The notes below the pieces were generated by a model. That model had not been told where the DNA came from and did no database searches. It saw nothing but the letters and a program-made list of their open reading frames with translations. This document shows, one piece after another, positions 11,507-20,815 of a DNA stretch of 64,000 nucleotides. Made by a program: the position numbers and the translations under genes. Within the stretch, counting starts at the first letter, position 1; each line of letters starts with the position of its first letter. Source of the stretch: Leucobacter coleopterorum (lineage in GTDB: Bacteria; Actinomycetota; Actinomycetes; Actinomycetales; Microbacteriaceae); contig NZ_CP049933.1 of the NCBI RefSeq assembly GCF_011382985.1, positions 62,001 through 126,000 on the forward strand. Direction: 5' to 3'.

Positions 11507-11544
11507 TTCATCAGATGAACATGCTAGCATCAACATCTGATGAA
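11507..11544. promoter_or_regulatory. 38-bp dyad operator candidate over the hemE start
   Basis: TTCATCAGATGAA at 11507-11519 is a perfect palindrome around one central base. Its near copy CATCTGATGAA lies at 11534-11544, and the central palindrome ATGCTAGCAT at 11521-11530. Together they form one imperfect inverted repeat of 19-bp arms with 16 of 19 positions paired. The hemE ATG (11540) lies inside it and has no ribosome site, suggesting a leaderless transcript. A bound repressor would block the start. TAGCAT at 11525-11530 could serve as a -10 element. Confidence 0.55.
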
Positions 11545-12651
11545 TACGTTACCCATCACGCACCCCCTCAGCGCAGGTCGTACAGGGGCCGCCCCGCTTA
11601 TTCAGTCACTCGGGGGAATACGCCCGGATCGGCTCCCCGTGTGGTTCATGCGGCAGGCCGGCAGGTCACTACCCGAGTACCGCGCGCTGCGCGCGGAGAC
11701 GTCGATGCTCGATGCCTGCCTCGATCCAGCGCAGGCCGCCGAGATCACCCTGCAACCGGTGCGCCGTCACGGAGTTGACGCCGCGATCTTCTTCAGCGAC
11801 ATCGTTATCCCGCTCAAGATGGCGGGAGTGGAAGTCGACATTGTGCCCGGTCGCGGCCCGGTGTTTGCGAGGCCCGTTCGCACCGCGGCTGAGGTTGAGC
11901 GGCTGCGCGCGGAGCACCCGGTGGAACGGCTGCGTGAGGCGATGGCACCAATTCGTGAGGCGGTGCGGTTGGTGACAACCGAGCTCGGTGAGACACCCCT
12001 CATCGGGTTTGCGGGTGCCCCCTTCACCCTTGCCGCGTACCTCGTTGAGGGAGGCCCCTCCCGCGAGCATCTCCGCGCTCGCACACTGATGCACGCCGAT
12101 CCCGCCGCCTGGAACGACCTGCTCAACTGGACCGCCGAGCTGAGTGGGGTGTTTCTCGAGGAGCAGGTGCTTGCGGGGGCGAGCGCCGCACAGCTGTTTG
12201 ATTCTTGGGCTGGATCGCTGAGCACCCACGATTACGCGGCGCGCGTTGCCCCCTCTTCGGTGCGCACGCTCAAGCGGGTGCAGCAGTTGCGCTGGATTGA
12301 TCCGGCTGTGGGTGACGGCACCGAGCACAAGGTTCCCACCATTCACTTTGCGGTGGGGCGGATCACCTGCTCGAGGAGTTCACAAAACTGCAGACGAGCG
12401 CACTCGGTGTCGACTGGCGGATCCCTCTTGATCTCGCCAGTGCACGGCTTGACCATGCGGTTCCGCTGCAGGGAAACCTCAACCCGGCGCTGCTGTTTGC
12501 GCCGGAAGCGGCACTCGAGGCGCACCTTCACGATGTGATTGAACGCGGGCGGAGCGCGCCGGCTCATGTGCTCAACCTCGGCCACGGTGTTCCGCCGGAA
12601 ACCGACCCTGAGGTGCTGACTCGAATTGTGCGGCTGGCGCATGCTGAGTGA
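11540..12651 (+). CDS. hemE: Uroporphyrinogen decarboxylase (frameshifted)
   Basis: Decarboxylates uroporphyrinogen III to coproporphyrinogen III. The N-terminal signature [17 protein letters not shown] (residues about 32-48) and the internal [17 protein letters not shown] are diagnostic, and DSWAGSLS follows. After VPTIHFAVG the frame is lost. Adding one G to G4 at 12355-12358 restores the expected ending ([26 protein letters not shown]) up to TGA 12649-12651, giving about 370 residues. Read without correction the protein stops at 12538 with a basic nonsense tail. The restored stop overlaps hemY by eleven bases. First gene of the plus-strand heme operon. Confidence 0.92.
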
Positions 12652-14203
12652 CGATGGTGAGACTCCTCGCGTCGCAATTATCGGAGGGGGCATCGCGGGG
12701 CTCGTCGCCGCCTGGGAACTCGCGCGCAACGGTATCAACGTGGTGGTTTTTGAGCGTGAAGCTCGGCTCGGCGGTCGAGTCTGCGCCGGTGAACTTGGTG
12801 GTGTTCGTTTTGATCTCGGCCCTGAATCGTACGCAACACGAGGTGGTGAGGTCGAGCGACTGCTTGCGGACCTGGGTCTGCAGGGTGGCATCACCGCAAC
12901 CTCCGGTGGTCGCAGCTGGATAGTGGGCGACGGTCGGGAGTCGCCCCTGCCAGCGGCGGGAGCTATTGGTATTCCCTCGCGTCCCTGGAGCGCCGAGTCC
13001 AGGCGAGTCATTGGGATTGTGGGAGCCGTGCGCTGCGCGATCGAGCCGTGGTTACCGCGGCGGATCGGCCAGCAGCAGCCTTCGCTCGGAGGTCTCGTTC
13101 GGGTGCGCCTCGGGCAGCGCACCCTGGACCGTCTGGTCGCACCCGTGGTCAGGGGCGTCTACTCTGCAAACCCGTACGAGCTGCCACTCGAAGCGGTGCC
13201 GGGGCTCGCGAAGTCTTTTGCCGAGCGGGGGTCTTTGCGTTCGGCCGCACGACAACAACGCGGCAGCGCACGGGCGTCGGGGGCGGCTGTGGCGGGGTTG
13301 CGCGGTGGTGTGCACACCCTCGTTGCCCATTTGGAGCAAGAGCTGGAGCGGCTCGGTGCGCGGATCCATCTTGGTGCCGGGGTGACCGAGGTGCGTGCGC
13401 TCAACGATGGTGATGCCGTCTCCGGGAGCGCGGGCGGGAGCTGGAGCGGTCCGGTGCCCGATTACCCTGGCCGCGGCTACGAGGTTGTGGCCGACGGGCA
13501 AGTTGACGCGACTGAGGCGGTTGTTGAGACGGTTGACGCGGTTCTCGTGACTGTTCCGGGCATCCTGACGGCGATCAAGCGGGGTGCTGACCCCGTGCCA
13601 GCCGCTCTGCAGCAAACCCACCTTTCATCAGATGAATCAACCAGGTCTGATGAATCTGCACCACCCGAGTCTGCCCCAAATGCAGCGACCCCGATCGAGG
13701 TCATTGCGATCCTTGTCGACGATGCCCGTCTCAACTCGGCACCCCGCGGCACGGGAGCACTCGTTGCGGAGGACGCTCGGCGCGCAACACCGTCCATCGC
13801 GGCGAAGGCACTCACCCACGTCAATGTGAAGTGGGCCTGGCTCGCGGAACAGCTCGCGGCGGACCACCACCTGCTGCGACTCTCGTACGGAGAACACGGG
13901 GCCGCTGCGGTCACACTTGACATGTCTGACTCCGAGGTGAAACGGCTCGCCCTCGCAGACGCAGGCGCGATCCTCGGCCTTGATCTGCAACCGGCTGCAC
14001 TGAAGGGCATGGCCAGGCGAGTGCATGCCATGCCGCGGAAAAGCGCAGCCCCGCTCGAAGACCCCTCACCATCGCAGCGCATTTTCACGGCGGGTGAGTG
14101 GGTTGCCGGGACGGGGTTCGCGGCGGTCATTCCCTCCGCGCGAGCTTCTGCTCAGGCGCTTCGAGAGGCGCTCGCAACAACCGCGCGGCCAAGTCACGCC
14201 TGA
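12641..14203 (+). CDS. hemY: Coproporphyrinogen III oxidase, HemY/CgoX type
   Basis: FAD enzyme that oxidises coproporphyrinogen III to coproporphyrin III in the coproporphyrin-dependent route; older annotation calls it protoporphyrinogen oxidase (hemG/hemY). The dinucleotide motif VAIIGGGIAGLVAAWELA is near the N-terminus and the GG-doublet LGGRV follows. The C-terminal FAD segment contains IFTAGEWVAGTGFAAVIPSA. ATG 12641 overlaps the restored hemE stop. The middle carries an unusual Ser/Asp/Glu/Pro-rich insert (SSDESTRSDESAPPES, near residue 330) encoded by TTCATCAGATGAA plus a half copy, the same 13-mer as in the hemE operator. About 520 residues, slightly long for the family. Frame intact. 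Confidence 0.88.
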   Translation: MLSDDGETPRVAIIGGGIAGLVAAWELARNGINVVVFEREARLGGRVCAGELGGVRFDLGPESYATRGGEVERLLADLGLQGGITATSGGRSWIVGDGRESPLPAAGAIGIPSRPWSAESRRVIGIVGAVRCAIEPWLPRRIGQQQPSLGGLVRVRLGQRTLDRLVAPVVRGVYSANPYELPLEAVPGLAKSFAERGSLRSAARQQRGSARASGAAVAGLRGGVHTLVAHLEQELERLGARIHLGAGVTEVRALNDGDAVSGSAGGSWSGPVPDYPGRGYEVVADGQVDATEAVVETVDAVLVTVPGILTAIKRGADPVPAALQQTHLSSDESTRSDESAPPESAPNAATPIEVIAILVDDARLNSAPRGTGALVAEDARRATPSIAAKALTHVNVKWAWLAEQLAADHHLLRLSYGEHGAAAVTLDMSDSEVKRLALADAGAILGLDLQPAALKGMARRVHAMPRKSAAPLEDPSPSQRIFTAGEWVAGTGFAAVIPSARASAQALREALATTARPSHA

Positions 14204-14242
14204 AATAGAAGTCCGAACACCAGCCACACGAAGGAGTTACAC

Positions 14243-14962
14243 ATGAGCACCGGTCACACGAGTGAGCCGAGCGCTGAAACGGCCACCCCGCAGGGGTACG
14301 CGCTCTGGGCAATCTATCGCCGAGACGCGCACCGCCCGGCTGGCGCCGACACCGCGTTCGATCCTTTCGCCGAGGCTGCCGAGTTGCAGCAGGTGCAGGC
14401 CGAGGTCGAAGCGAGCGGCGTCACTGTACGCGGCTGGTACGACGTCTCGGGATTGCGTGCCGATGCCGATCTGATGGTGTGGTTGCACGGCCCGACGGCC
14501 GAGGGGCTGCAGGCGGAACTGCGACGTCTGCGCCGAACCGCGACGCTCGAGAGGCTGCTCCCCACCTGGCACGCGCTCGGCGTGCACCGCGATGCGGAGT
14601 TCAACCGCGCACACGTGCCTGGCTTCTTGCGGGGTGAGCACGCCCGCGAGTGGCTATGCCTCTATCCCTTTGTGCGCAGCACCGAGTGGTACCTGTTGCC
14701 GACCGAGGAGCGCAGCGCAATGCTCGCTCATCACGGTCGGGTTGGTGCCGCGCACCGCGGTGTGGTTGCAAACACCGTGTCGGCGTTTGCGCTCGGTGAC
14801 TACGAGTGGCTGCTGCCGATGGAGTCCGACGAACTCACCGAGTTGGTCGACATGATGCGGGATCTGCGCGCGACCGAGGCCCGGAGGCACATGCGCGAAG
14901 AGACGCCGTTTTACACGGGCCGCCGTATCGAGGCGGCAGAGATTCTGGAGGTCGTACGGTGA
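14243..14962 (+). CDS. hemQ: Coproheme decarboxylase (HemQ/ChdC)
   Basis: Last enzyme of the coproporphyrin pathway: decarboxylates coproheme to heme b using peroxide. It is a chlorite-dismutase-family protein of 239 residues. Tyr141 in LCLYPFVRSTEWYLLP fits the catalytic tyrosine position, and His164 in LAHHGRVGAAHRG fits the proximal heme ligand. The ribosome site AAGGAG lies six bases before ATG 14243. It sits between cgoX/hemY and hemH with a GTGA overlap into hemH. Its presence shows that this organism makes heme through coproporphyrin, not protoporphyrin. Confidence 0.93.
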   Translation: MSTGHTSEPSAETATPQGYALWAIYRRDAHRPAGADTAFDPFAEAAELQQVQAEVEASGVTVRGWYDVSGLRADADLMVWLHGPTAEGLQAELRRLRRTATLERLLPTWHALGVHRDAEFNRAHVPGFLRGEHAREWLCLYPFVRSTEWYLLPTEERSAMLAHHGRVGAAHRGVVANTVSAFALGDYEWLLPMESDELTELVDMMRDLRATEARRHMREETPFYTGRRIEAAEILEVVR

Positions 14963-16169
14963 GCACACGCGAGGCACAACAGGTAGCGGACCAGGAGGTT
15001 GCCACCGCCCAGGCGACCGTCCCTCACGCGAGTGAGGCCGCGCGATCCGGACCGGAGCACGTTGAAACCCCAACGGCCTACGACGCCATTTTGCTCGCGG
15101 GTTTTGGTGGACCGGAAGGCCAAAGCGACGTGATCCCGTTTTTGCGAAACGTGACGCGCGGTCGCGGCATCCCCGACGAACGCCTTGAAGAGGTCGCGCA
15201 CCACTACCGTCACTTCGGCGGTGTGAGCCCCATTAACGACCAGAACCGTGAGTTGAAGGCTGCCCTTGAGGTTGAGCTTGCCTCGCGCGGCATCGATCTG
15301 CCGGTGCTCTGGGGGAACAGGAACTGGGATCCGTACATCACCGACGTGCTCAAGGACGCTCATGAGCGGGGCCACGAGCGGATCATCGCGATCGCGACGA
15401 GCGCCTACTCCTCGTTCTCGTCGTGCAGGCAGTATCGCGAGAACTTTGCGCAGTCACTCGAAGACGCGGGACTTGTTGGCAGCATGACGATCGACAAGGT
15501 GCGTCCGTTTTTTGATCACCCGGGGTTTGTTGAGCCATTCATAGAGGGCGTTCGGGCGGGGATCCAGCAGCTGCGCAAACAACTGCCCGACCTTGACGTT
15601 GCGCGCGAGCTCCGTATCCTCTTCGCCACACACTCCATTCCGACCACCGATGCCGAGCGCTCGGGGCCCCGAGACCGCGATTACGGCCCCGGTGGTGCCT
15701 ACGCCGCGCAGCATCTGGCGGTGAGCGAGGTTGTTGCTCACGCGGCGGGTGAGGGTGCCGCGTGGGATCTGGTGTACCAATCGCGAAGTGGCCCCCGTCG
15801 CAGCCGTGGCTTGAACCCGACATCAATGACGCGATCGCGCTGCTGCCCGAGGCGGGTGTGCGGGCGGTTGTGATCGTGCCGATCGGCTTTGTGAGTGACC
15901 ACATGGAGGTGCTGTGGGATCTCGACACCGAGGCGCTTGAAACCTGCGAAGAGCACGGACTCGCCGCCGTGCGTGTGCCGACCCCGGGCAATCACCAGGC
16001 TTATGTGAAGGGTCTCATTGATCTGGTGCTGGAGCGCCGCGATGGCACTCCGGCGAGTGAGCGACCCGCTCTGACGAAGCTTGGACCGTGGTTCGACGTG
16101 TGTCGCCCCGGCTGCTGCGAGAACGTTCGGGCCGGGTTCAAACCCGCGGCTGCGGGGATCGCGCCGTGA
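14959..16169 (+). CDS. hemH: Coproporphyrin ferrochelatase (frameshifted)
   Basis: Inserts ferrous iron into coproporphyrin III (CpfC activity in this pathway). GTG 14959 overlaps the hemQ stop. A poorly conserved 35-residue leader precedes ILLAGFGGPEG. SAYSSFSSCRQYREN carries the internal cysteine, and RILFATHSIP the catalytic histidine region. The frame breaks after YQSRSG; one extra C in C5 at 15792-15796 gives PSQPWLEPDIND and the normal C-terminus. That end contains CRPGCCENVR, so with the internal cysteine it could ligate the [2Fe-2S] cluster known in actinobacterial ferrochelatases. Corrected length is about 404 residues. The end overlaps hemC (GTGA). Confidence 0.92.
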
Positions 16170-17230
16170 CCGGACGTGTGTTTGCGCCGGGAGAGCATCC
16201 CGACTCCAGGCTCGGCGTGCGGGGGGACACGTATCTGTCGCCGCAGCCCGGCCTGATCCGTTTTGGCACGCGGCGTAGCCGTCTCGCAGTGGCGCAGACA
16301 ACGCAGGTCGCCGAAAAGGTTGCACGTGAAACGGGTGCCGATGTGGCGCTCGTGACGGTCACCACAAAGGGAGATGTGTCACGTGCCCCGCTGGCAGAAC
16401 TCGGGGGCACCGGTGTGTTTGTGAGTGCGCTGCGCGACGCGCTGCTCGATAACCGCTGCGACCTTGCGGTGCACTCCTTTAAGGATCTACCGACCGGACC
16501 CTGCGAGGGCATCGTGGTTGGTGCGGTGCCCGAACGTGCCGATCCGCGCGACGCACTCTGTGCCCGTGACGGGCTGACTCTTGCTGAGTTGCCGACGGGG
16601 GCGCGTGTTGGCACCGGCTCGCCCAGACGGGCGGCTCAGGTGCTTGCGGTGCGCCCCGATCTGCAGGTCGAAGACATTCGCGGCAATATCGACACCAGGC
16701 TCAGCTTTGTTGGTGACTCGCTCGACGCGGTTGTGCTTGCCGCGGCCGGGCTGGATCGTGCGGATAGCTCGAGTGTGATCACCGAGCGCTTCGACCTGAG
16801 TGCGGTGCCCACCGCGGCTGGGCAAGGTGCGCTCGCAGTTGAGGTGCGCGGTGCAGACTCGGGATCAGGCGCGACCGTGCTGACAGAGCCACGTATTGTG
16901 ACGGCGCTGCGGGCTCTTGAGCATCCGGCTTCACGAATGACGGCTGAAGCAGAACGTTCAGTGCTATTGACGCTGGAAGCGGGATGCGCCGCCCCGATCG
17001 GCGCGACGGCGCACATCACAGGTGGCAAGCTGCAACTGCGGGCGACCGTGTACCGTACCGACGGGACTGCGCAGCTGGAGGTCGTTTCGGCGGTGCCGCT
17101 TGGCAACGGAACGGCAGGTGAGGCCATTGTGCTTCAACTGGGCCGTGACGTGGCCGGTGAACTGCTGAGCCGAGGGGCTGCCGAGCTGACCGATCTCGGG
17201 GCGGTGCTCGTGCGCCAGGGCAACAGGTAG
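16166..17230 (+). CDS. hemC: Porphobilinogen deaminase (hydroxymethylbilane synthase)
   Basis: Polymerises four porphobilinogens to hydroxymethylbilane. GTG 16166 overlaps the hemH stop, giving about 354 residues with an N-terminal extension of roughly 30 residues before IRFGTRRSRLAVAQT. Substrate-binding regions LAVHSFKDLPT and VGTGSPRRAAQ are present. Cys in LLTLEAGCAAPIGA is the attachment point of the dipyrromethane cofactor. Frame intact. It is followed nine bases later by hemD, the usual partner that closes the ring. Confidence 0.95.
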   Translation: MTGRVFAPGEHPDSRLGVRGDTYLSPQPGLIRFGTRRSRLAVAQTTQVAEKVARETGADVALVTVTTKGDVSRAPLAELGGTGVFVSALRDALLDNRCDLAVHSFKDLPTGPCEGIVVGAVPERADPRDALCARDGLTLAELPTGARVGTGSPRRAAQVLAVRPDLQVEDIRGNIDTRLSFVGDSLDAVVLAAAGLDRADSSSVITERFDLSAVPTAAGQGALAVEVRGADSGSGATVLTEPRIVTALRALEHPASRMTAEAERSVLLTLEAGCAAPIGATAHITGGKLQLRATVYRTDGTAQLEVVSAVPLGNGTAGEAIVLQLGRDVAGELLSRGAAELTDLGAVLVRQGNR

Positions 17231-17239
17231 CGCTGATTG

Positions 17240-18091
17240 ATGGCTGAGACGGGAGGGCTGATTCCCGCAGACGCTTCGCTTCGCGGGGCACGCGTGATGA
17301 TCCTGCGTGGTGGATCATGGGGAGAACGTGTCTCCCGGCAGGTGCGTGATCGTGGGGGTGAGCCGGTCGTTCACCCGCTGATTGCAGTTGTGCCCGCGGA
17401 GACACCCGCGTTGCGCGAGGCGATCGGGCGCTGGAACCGGGGGACCTACGACTGGGTTGTACTGACCAGTGCAAACGCGGTCGAGGCGATACTGGCGGTG
17501 GCTGGTGCCTGCCCAGGCCGGGCTAACGCACTTGGCGCAGGATCAAAGACGCCAACCCGTATCGCAGTTGTCGGTCCGGGCACCGCCACCGCAGCGCGGG
17601 CTGTCGGTCTTGGCGTTGATGTGATGCCCGAGCGCGACTTCTCGACCGAGGGACTGATGGTGGCACTCGGTGTCGAGTTGGGTGCCGAGGCTACCGCCGA
17701 ACGGCAGCGCTTCCTCTTGCCCCTGTCGAATCTGAGCGATGATCGCCTGCAGACCTGGCTGGAGGCAGCCGGGCACCACGTTGATCGGGTGACCGCCTAC
17801 GAAACGGTCCAGGTTGATCAGGATGCGCGATCCCGAACCGCGTTTGCCACCGCCGTTGCCGAGAGTGACGTGATACTCGTCACCAGTGGATCAGCCGCTC
17901 GTGCGCTCGCCGCAAACCTCGACGCTTTCGATGCTGCCGTGCTGCCCACCATCGCGGCCATTGGCGAACCGACGGCCGCCGCCCTTCGTGGTGTGGGCCT
18001 TATACCCCAGCTTGTCGCAGGTTCCCAGACCATAGACGGCCTGCTCGCCGCCGTTGCCGCACAAACAAACGAACCCCACCAACAGAAATGA
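17240..18091 (+). CDS. hemD: Uroporphyrinogen-III synthase
   Basis: Cyclises hydroxymethylbilane with inversion of ring D. About 283 residues, two-domain fold with low sequence conservation; the call rests on [11 protein letters not shown], the repeated Rossmann-like halves, [14 protein letters not shown] and [12 protein letters not shown], together with its place between hemC and hemB. ATG 17240 is chosen over the TTG one codon upstream. The last codon overlaps hemB (ATGA at 18088-18091). No methyltransferase domain is fused, in contrast to some actinobacterial versions. Confidence 0.9.
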   Translation: MAETGGLIPADASLRGARVMILRGGSWGERVSRQVRDRGGEPVVHPLIAVVPAETPALREAIGRWNRGTYDWVVLTSANAVEAILAVAGACPGRANALGAGSKTPTRIAVVGPGTATAARAVGLGVDVMPERDFSTEGLMVALGVELGAEATAERQRFLLPLSNLSDDRLQTWLEAAGHHVDRVTAYETVQVDQDARSRTAFATAVAESDVILVTSGSAARALAANLDAFDAAVLPTIAAIGEPTAAALRGVGLIPQLVAGSQTIDGLLAAVAAQTNEPHQQK

Positions 18092-19089
18092 CAGTGATGC
18101 ACACGACCGTCCCCACTAGCCTTCGACCGCACCGGCCCCGGCGCCTGCGCAGTTCGCCCGCCATGCGTCGCCTAGTCGCCGAGACCCGATTGCACCCGGC
18201 AGACCTCGTGCTGCCGGTGTTTGTGCGCGAGGGTATTCACGAGCCAAGTCCGATCACCTCTATGCCCGGGGTGATGCAGCACACGCTTGATTCCGTGCGT
18301 GCGGTTGCCGTTGAGGCTGCCGCAGCCGGGTTGGGTGGCATCATGCTGTTTGGGGTGCCCGCGGAGCGCGATCCTCTGGGGAGTGCCGCGGTGGATCCCA
18401 ATGGCATTTTGAATCGTGCCCTTCGCGCGGTGGCTGCCGAGGTCAGCGGTGATCTCGTCGTACAGAGTGACCTTTGCCTCGACGAGTTCACCTCGCACGG
18501 ACACTGCGGTGTGCTCGATGAGGTGGGGCGGGTCGACAACGACGCAACGCTGCAACACTACGCGCGCATGGCCGTCGCGCAGGCGGAGGCGGGGGCGGAA
18601 CTGCTCGGTCTCTCGGGCATGATGGACGGCCAGGTTGCGGTGGTGCGCGAGGCGCTCGACGAGGCTGGTTTTGTCGATGCGGCGATTCTGGCGTACGCCG
18701 CCAAGTATGCGTCCGCCTTTTATGGCCCGTTTCGCGAGGCGGTCGACTCGCAGTTGCAGGGGGACCGGCGTAGCTACCAGCAGGATCCAGCCAACCGCCG
18801 CGAAGGTCTGCGGGAGGCTTATCTCGACCTCGATGAGGGTGCCGACATCGTGATGGTCAAACCCGCGATGAGCTACCTCGATGTGCTCTCTGATGTCGCG
18901 CGGGTGAGCACGGTGCCGGTCTGGGCGTATCAGGTTTCTGGCGAGGCGGCGATGATCGAGGCTGCCGCGGCGAACGGCTGGATCGACCGTGAGGCCGCGA
19001 TCCGCGAGTCGCTGCTCAGCATCTCCCGCGCCGGAGCCGACACCATTCTGAGTTACTTCGCGCTTGAGGTTGCGGGGTGGCGGCGGTGA
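18088..19089 (+). CDS. hemB: Delta-aminolevulinic acid dehydratase (porphobilinogen synthase)
   Basis: Condenses two 5-aminolevulinate molecules to porphobilinogen. 333 residues. Active-site lysines are seen in [15 protein letters not shown] and in [14 protein letters not shown]. The metal-site region reads [17 protein letters not shown], so two of the three zinc-ligand cysteine positions are kept and the middle one is Asp, as is common in actinobacteria. ATG overlaps hemD by four bases. Frame intact. Confidence 0.95.
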   Translation: MTVMHTTVPTSLRPHRPRRLRSSPAMRRLVAETRLHPADLVLPVFVREGIHEPSPITSMPGVMQHTLDSVRAVAVEAAAAGLGGIMLFGVPAERDPLGSAAVDPNGILNRALRAVAAEVSGDLVVQSDLCLDEFTSHGHCGVLDEVGRVDNDATLQHYARMAVAQAEAGAELLGLSGMMDGQVAVVREALDEAGFVDAAILAYAAKYASAFYGPFREAVDSQLQGDRRSYQQDPANRREGLREAYLDLDEGADIVMVKPAMSYLDVLSDVARVSTVPVWAYQVSGEAAMIEAAAANGWIDREAAIRESLLSISRAGADTILSYFALEVAGWRR

Positions 19090-19159
19090 TCCGCTGTGTT
19101 GGCCTCCCGCGCGGCCACTCTGCCAACATTGCCGACCTCAACAACCTGGAGCTACGACC

Positions 19160-20475
19160 ATGACACACCTAACCAACACTGAGCTCGAATCCCGCGCCGG
19201 GCGGGTGATCCCCGGCGGGGTGAACTCTCCTGTGCGGGCCTTTGCTTCGGTGGGCGGCACGCCACGCTACTTCGTCTCAGGGAGTGGACCCTACGTCACC
19301 GACGTCGAGGGCCGAGAGTACGTCGACCTGGTGGGAGCCTGGGGCCCCGCTCTGCTGGGCCACGCGCTGCCCGAGGTGGTGACTGCGGTGCAGGAGGCCG
19401 TCGGTCGCGGCTTCGGCTTTGGGGCGTCGGCACCGGCCGAGGTTGAGCTGGCTGAGTTGCTGGTGGCGAAGCTGCCCGACGTTGACAAGGTGCGGCTTGT
19501 GTCGACCGGCACCGAGGCGACCATGACGGCTATTCGCATCGCCCGCGGCGCGACCGACAGGCCGCTGATTATCAAGTTTGCCGGACACTATCACGGCCAC
19601 TCAGACGGCTTGTTGGCGGCTGCCGGATCGGGGCTCGCGACGCTTGCCCTGCCAGGATCAGCCGGGGTGACCGCCGAGACAGCGGCCCAGACCATTGTGC
19701 TGCCCTACAACGATGTGCCTGCGCTTGAGCGGGCCTTCAATGAGCACGGCTCGCGGATCGCGGCGGTGATTACTGAGGCCGCGGCGGCAAACATGGGAGT
19801 GGTGGCTCCGCTGCCCGGATTCACCGAGAGCCTGCTTGAAATTGCTCACCGGCACGGTGCTCTTGTGATCGTTGACGAGGTGCTCACCGGGTTCCGTGCG
19901 GGGCCTTGTGGTTATTGGGGGTTAGAGCGGGATCAGGTGCTTGCCGCGCTGAGGCCCGACCTGTTCACCTTCGGCAAGGTGGTGGGCGGTGGGTTGCCGC
20001 TCGCGGCTCTTGGGGTCGCGCAGCGCTGATGGATCTGCTTGCTCCTACCGGTCCGGTCTACCAGGGCGGCACTCTCTCCGGCAATCCCGTCGCGGCGACC
20101 GCCGGGCTAGCGACACTGGAGGCTGCCGACACCGCGGCGTATGCTCGCCTGGGAGGGGCCGCCGACGCGCTCGCCGCGGAGGTATCGGCAGCGCTGAACG
20201 CTGCGGGCGTCGCCCACCGGGTACAGCGCGCCGGCACCCTCTTCAGTGTGCTGTTTGGTGATTTTCCCGAGGCACCAACGGGGTACGTCGATGTGCAGCG
20301 CCAGAACACCACGCAGTACGGTGCATTTTTCCACGCGATGCTCGACGCGGGTGTCTCGCTGCCGCCGAGTGCCTACGAGACCTGGTTTGTGTCGGCGGCG
20401 CACGATGCCGCCGCGCTCGACCGTGTGGTGCGGGCGCTGCCGGAGGCTGCTCGTCGGGCTTCCGCCGCGGCCTGA
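19160..20475 (+). CDS. hemL: Glutamate-1-semialdehyde 2,1-aminomutase (frameshifted)
   Basis: PLP enzyme that isomerises glutamate-1-semialdehyde to 5-aminolevulinate, working directly after HemA. ATG 19160 lies eight bases after GGAG. Visible are [26 protein letters not shown], the cofactor aspartate in [11 protein letters not shown] and the PLP lysine in [15 protein letters not shown]. The frame is lost just after ALG. One extra G in G4 at 20012-20015 restores [25 protein letters not shown] and the rest to TGA 20475, about 439 residues. Last gene of the heme operon, 70 bases after hemB. Confidence 0.92.
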
Positions 20476-20507
20476 GTAGACTCCACGCCGATTGAGAAGC
20501 CTTCTAT

Positions 20508-20554
20508 TTATCGGGATTTTAAGATAGAGTTGTAGTATCTGGAAATTCCGATAA
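20508..20554. promoter_or_regulatory. Nested inverted repeats upstream of hipB
   Basis: The outer pair is TTATCGGGATTT (20508-20519) and AAATTCCGATAA (20543-20554), 12-bp arms with one mismatch. The inner pair is AGATA (20522-20526) and TATCT (20536-20540). The block is AT-rich against its surroundings and ends 12 bases before the hipB ATG. Antitoxins of this type usually repress their own operon, so this is the likely HipB operator and promoter (inference). Confidence 0.55.
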
Positions 20555-20566
20555 GGGGGTTCAGGG

Positions 20567-20815
20567 ATGAAATACACCGCAAGACTGCGCGCTCCTGCTG
20601 ATTTTGGCCTTGCGATCCAGCAAGCGCGCTTAGACCGCGGTCTGTCGCAAACAGAATTGGCGGAAGAGGCCTCGCTGCGTCAGAGCACCGTCAGCGAGAT
20701 AGAGAGTGGCAAGGCCACAATTTACTTACGCCAGATGCTTGAGCTCGCGCGAGCGAGCGGGTGCGAAATCTTCGCGAGCTGGGGCGAAGAGGATGCTGAT
20801 GCGCCTCGCAGTTGA
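20567..20815 (+). CDS. hipB: HipB-like XRE antitoxin / repressor
   Basis: An 82-residue protein that is almost entirely one XRE helix-turn-helix: FGLAIQQARLDRGLSQTELAEEASLRQSTVSEIESGKATIYLRQ, with the recognition helix around RQSTVSEIE. The tail is acidic (EEDADAPRS). It overlaps hipA by 23 bases, the usual order for a type II HipBA module, where HipB binds both its operator and HipA. Nested inverted repeats lie just upstream. The module is inserted between the heme operon and purB, and its promoter is clearly AT-richer than the flanks, consistent with transfer (inference). Confidence 0.85.
   Translation: MKYTARLRAPADFGLAIQQARLDRGLSQTELAEEASLRQSTVSEIESGKATIYLRQMLELARASGCEIFASWGEEDADAPRS

Noticed and set aside
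11669..12346. Minus-strand frame opposite hemE and similar antisense frames in the heme operon
   Set aside because: Mirror frames of strongly conserved genes; no ribosome sites or recognisable motifs.
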